A stretch of DNA of 5,263 nucleotides. Source: Euryarchaeota archaeon UBA259 (GTDB taxonomy: Archaea; Thermoplasmatota; Poseidoniia; Poseidoniales; Poseidoniaceae). The notes under the pieces are model-generated. The model did no database searches, was not told where the DNA came from, and saw only the letters and a list, made by a program, of their open reading frames with translations. The stretch lies in assembly GCA_002506275.1 (NCBI GenBank), contig DAXG01000033.1, forward strand, positions 1 through 5,263, in the 5' to 3' direction. Below are positions 4,350-5,263 of the stretch, piece by piece (positions within the stretch are counted from its first letter, which is position 1; each line of letters begins with the position of its first letter). Both the position numbers and the translations under genes were made by a program.

Positions 4350-5263
4350 ATGAGCATGGACGAACCAGCATGGTGGCCTTCTGGCATTGCGCTCTCTTCC
4401 ATTGACGAAGTGCGTTCTGAAGGTATACTTCGAACCTCGTTTGGAAAAACAACGGCGTGGGATTTTGAATCCTACCTTCAACCAAATCAGTGGAACACTT
4501 CACCTGAACTTGGCGTACAGTGGGGCGATTGGGATTTTGAAGTTCAAACCGTCGAGATTCACTCGGTGACGCAGCACGGTCTTGTTGTCACCCTGAACGA
4601 CGCATATCATGCATCCATTCTCCCGTTCGGAGTTGGTGACGATGTCTCGAGGCTGTCTCGATACGAACCCTGGAACAGTGCACTGCTGGAGCAGTCGGTG
4701 TTGCTCCCCATTGCAGGATGGACGGTTGATGGAAACGACAGAATCTTAATTTATCCACGCTATGAACTCAAGCCATTTGATGGCCAAACGTCAACGGTGA
4801 TGGACGTCACCCGTCAACTTGGAGCAATGCACACCGCACTGGTTAAGTTCTCTACACCGAACACTGAACGTCGCTGGAACGACCGTTTGAAAGCGATTGA
4901 AGACGAATTGAAATCCAACACAATGTGGCGCGCCCCCCACGCCAACGCTACCGTGGGCCTACCTCGCCTCCACCTCTCGTTCAATTCGCTGACCGATATG
5001 GACGGCGTGCTGAACTTCGTACCCATGTCCCGTTCATTGGCAGAACACCTGCTGTGTGAAAACGACCGTCTTCCTTCACTTGCAACGTTGATGATACTCG
5101 AACACCAGTGGGCTCGAAGAGACGGTTTGAACGAACAGCAGCGCCAAGAGTTGTTGGAAGTTTGGGGCAAATCCGTGCCTGCTGAATGGTCAAGCCGTAC
5201 AGCGTTATCCACCGTTCGCGGAGGTGCTTGGGTCTGGCGATACCATGCAACGCTGCTCGAGTT
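4350..5263 (+). CDS. Uncharacterised Trp-rich protein, possible degenerate kinase/APH-like fold, 3' end cut by window
   Basis: I do not recognise the family. 304 codons are visible and the frame is open at the window end. A TGA at 4329-4331 is in frame upstream, so the start is the ATG at 4350 or the one at 4356; neither has a Shine-Dalgarno, which suggests a leaderless or SD-independent start. No signal peptide or membrane segment is seen. Tryptophan is very frequent (15 of 304). Segment order loosely recalls aminoglycoside-phosphotransferase/maltokinase-like proteins: beta-rich residues 56-95, a hinge-like RILIYPRYELKPFDG (131-145), a helix with LGAMHTAL (157-164), then LPRLHLSFNSL (204-214), where HGD..xxN would be expected, and VLNFVPMSRSLAEHLL (220-235), where a D-F-x strand would be expected. 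The catalytic Asp residues are absent, so if the fold is right this is a pseudokinase. That reading is inference. Residues 194-209 use unusually C-ending, GC-rich codons. The gene diverges from uppS across 101 bp. Confidence 0.72.
   Translation, partial: MSMDEPAWWPSGIALSSIDEVRSEGILRTSFGKTTAWDFESYLQPNQWNTSPELGVQWGDWDFEVQTVEIHSVTQHGLVVTLNDAYHASILPFGVGDDVSRLSRYEPWNSALLEQSVLLPIAGWTVDGNDRILIYPRYELKPFDGQTSTVMDVTRQLGAMHTALVKFSTPNTERRWNDRLKAIEDELKSNTMWRAPHANATVGLPRLHLSFNSLTDMDGVLNFVPMSRSLAEHLLCENDRLPSLATLMILEHQWARRDGLNEQQRQELLEVWGKSVPAEWSSRTALSTVRGGAWVWRYHATLLE

Noticed and set aside
4249..4503. N-terminal extension of the uppS reading frame by 85 codons upstream of 4248.
   Set aside because: The extra protein has no cis-prenyltransferase similarity, is rich in Cys and Gln as shadow frames often are, and would overlap the start of the divergent Trp-rich gene. 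A GGAGG site fits the ATG at 4248.
4814..5250. Minus-strand open frames opposite the Trp-rich gene (132 and 89 codons).
   Set aside because: The plus-strand frame is open for over 900 bp, whereas these are shorter, Arg/Ser-rich and without motifs or ribosome sites. I cannot formally exclude them, because the plus-strand protein is itself of unknown family.
1..5263. Search for tRNA/rRNA genes, CRISPR repeats, insertion sequences, attachment sites or a defence or phage module.
   Set aside because: No cloverleaf-like segment, regular direct repeats, terminal inverted repeats or transposase/integrase motifs were seen by eye. Coding genes fill almost all of the window and no gap exceeds about 100 bp.

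Overview
The window looks like ordinary chromosomal sequence of a marine planktonic archaeon, most plausibly Marine Group II (Poseidoniales-like) Euryarchaeota. This placement is inferred and no marker gene proves it. The reasons are a cis-prenyltransferase with an archaeal-style N-terminal lead-in before its catalytic MDGNRR motif, a DUF354-type GT-B protein, compact gene packing with short intergenic gaps, and a mixture of genes with and without Shine-Dalgarno sites. There are seven coding regions. The first and last run off the window edges. I see no tRNA, rRNA, CRISPR array, insertion sequence or phage gene.

Layout. (1) Positions 1-1953, minus strand: a three-gene run transcribed leftwards, consisting of a RidA-family deaminase (1953-1576), a 60-residue two-helix membrane protein (1566-1384) and a phosphomannomutase/phosphoglucomutase (1339 to beyond position 1). 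(2) Positions 1954-2032: a short divergent promoter region with a perfect 7-bp inverted repeat. (3) Positions 2033-3043, plus strand: a 336-residue DUF354-like predicted glycosyltransferase. Its 3' end overlaps by 11 bp the convergent end of (4), a minus-strand pair: a cis-prenyltransferase UppS (4248-3469) followed after 4 bp by a Nudix hydrolase (3464-3033). (5) Positions 4249-4349: a second divergent intergenic region, with an ACATC/GATGT inverted repeat. (6) Positions 4350-5263, plus strand: an unrecognised tryptophan-rich protein, open at the window end, whose segment order faintly resembles an aminoglycoside-phosphotransferase/kinase fold without the catalytic residues.

How the genes fit together. 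Three genes have plausible roles in building surface or lipid-linked glycans. The phosphohexomutase supplies hexose-1-phosphate for sugar nucleotides, UppS makes the long-chain polyprenyl carrier, and the DUF354 protein has a GT-B fold found in predicted glycosyltransferases. RidA and the Nudix enzyme are metabolite-repair or housekeeping enzymes. The small membrane protein and the Trp-rich protein are uncharacterised. I did not find a clear new defence system or mobile system. The most open questions are the Trp-rich protein, the small membrane protein and the two divergent control regions.
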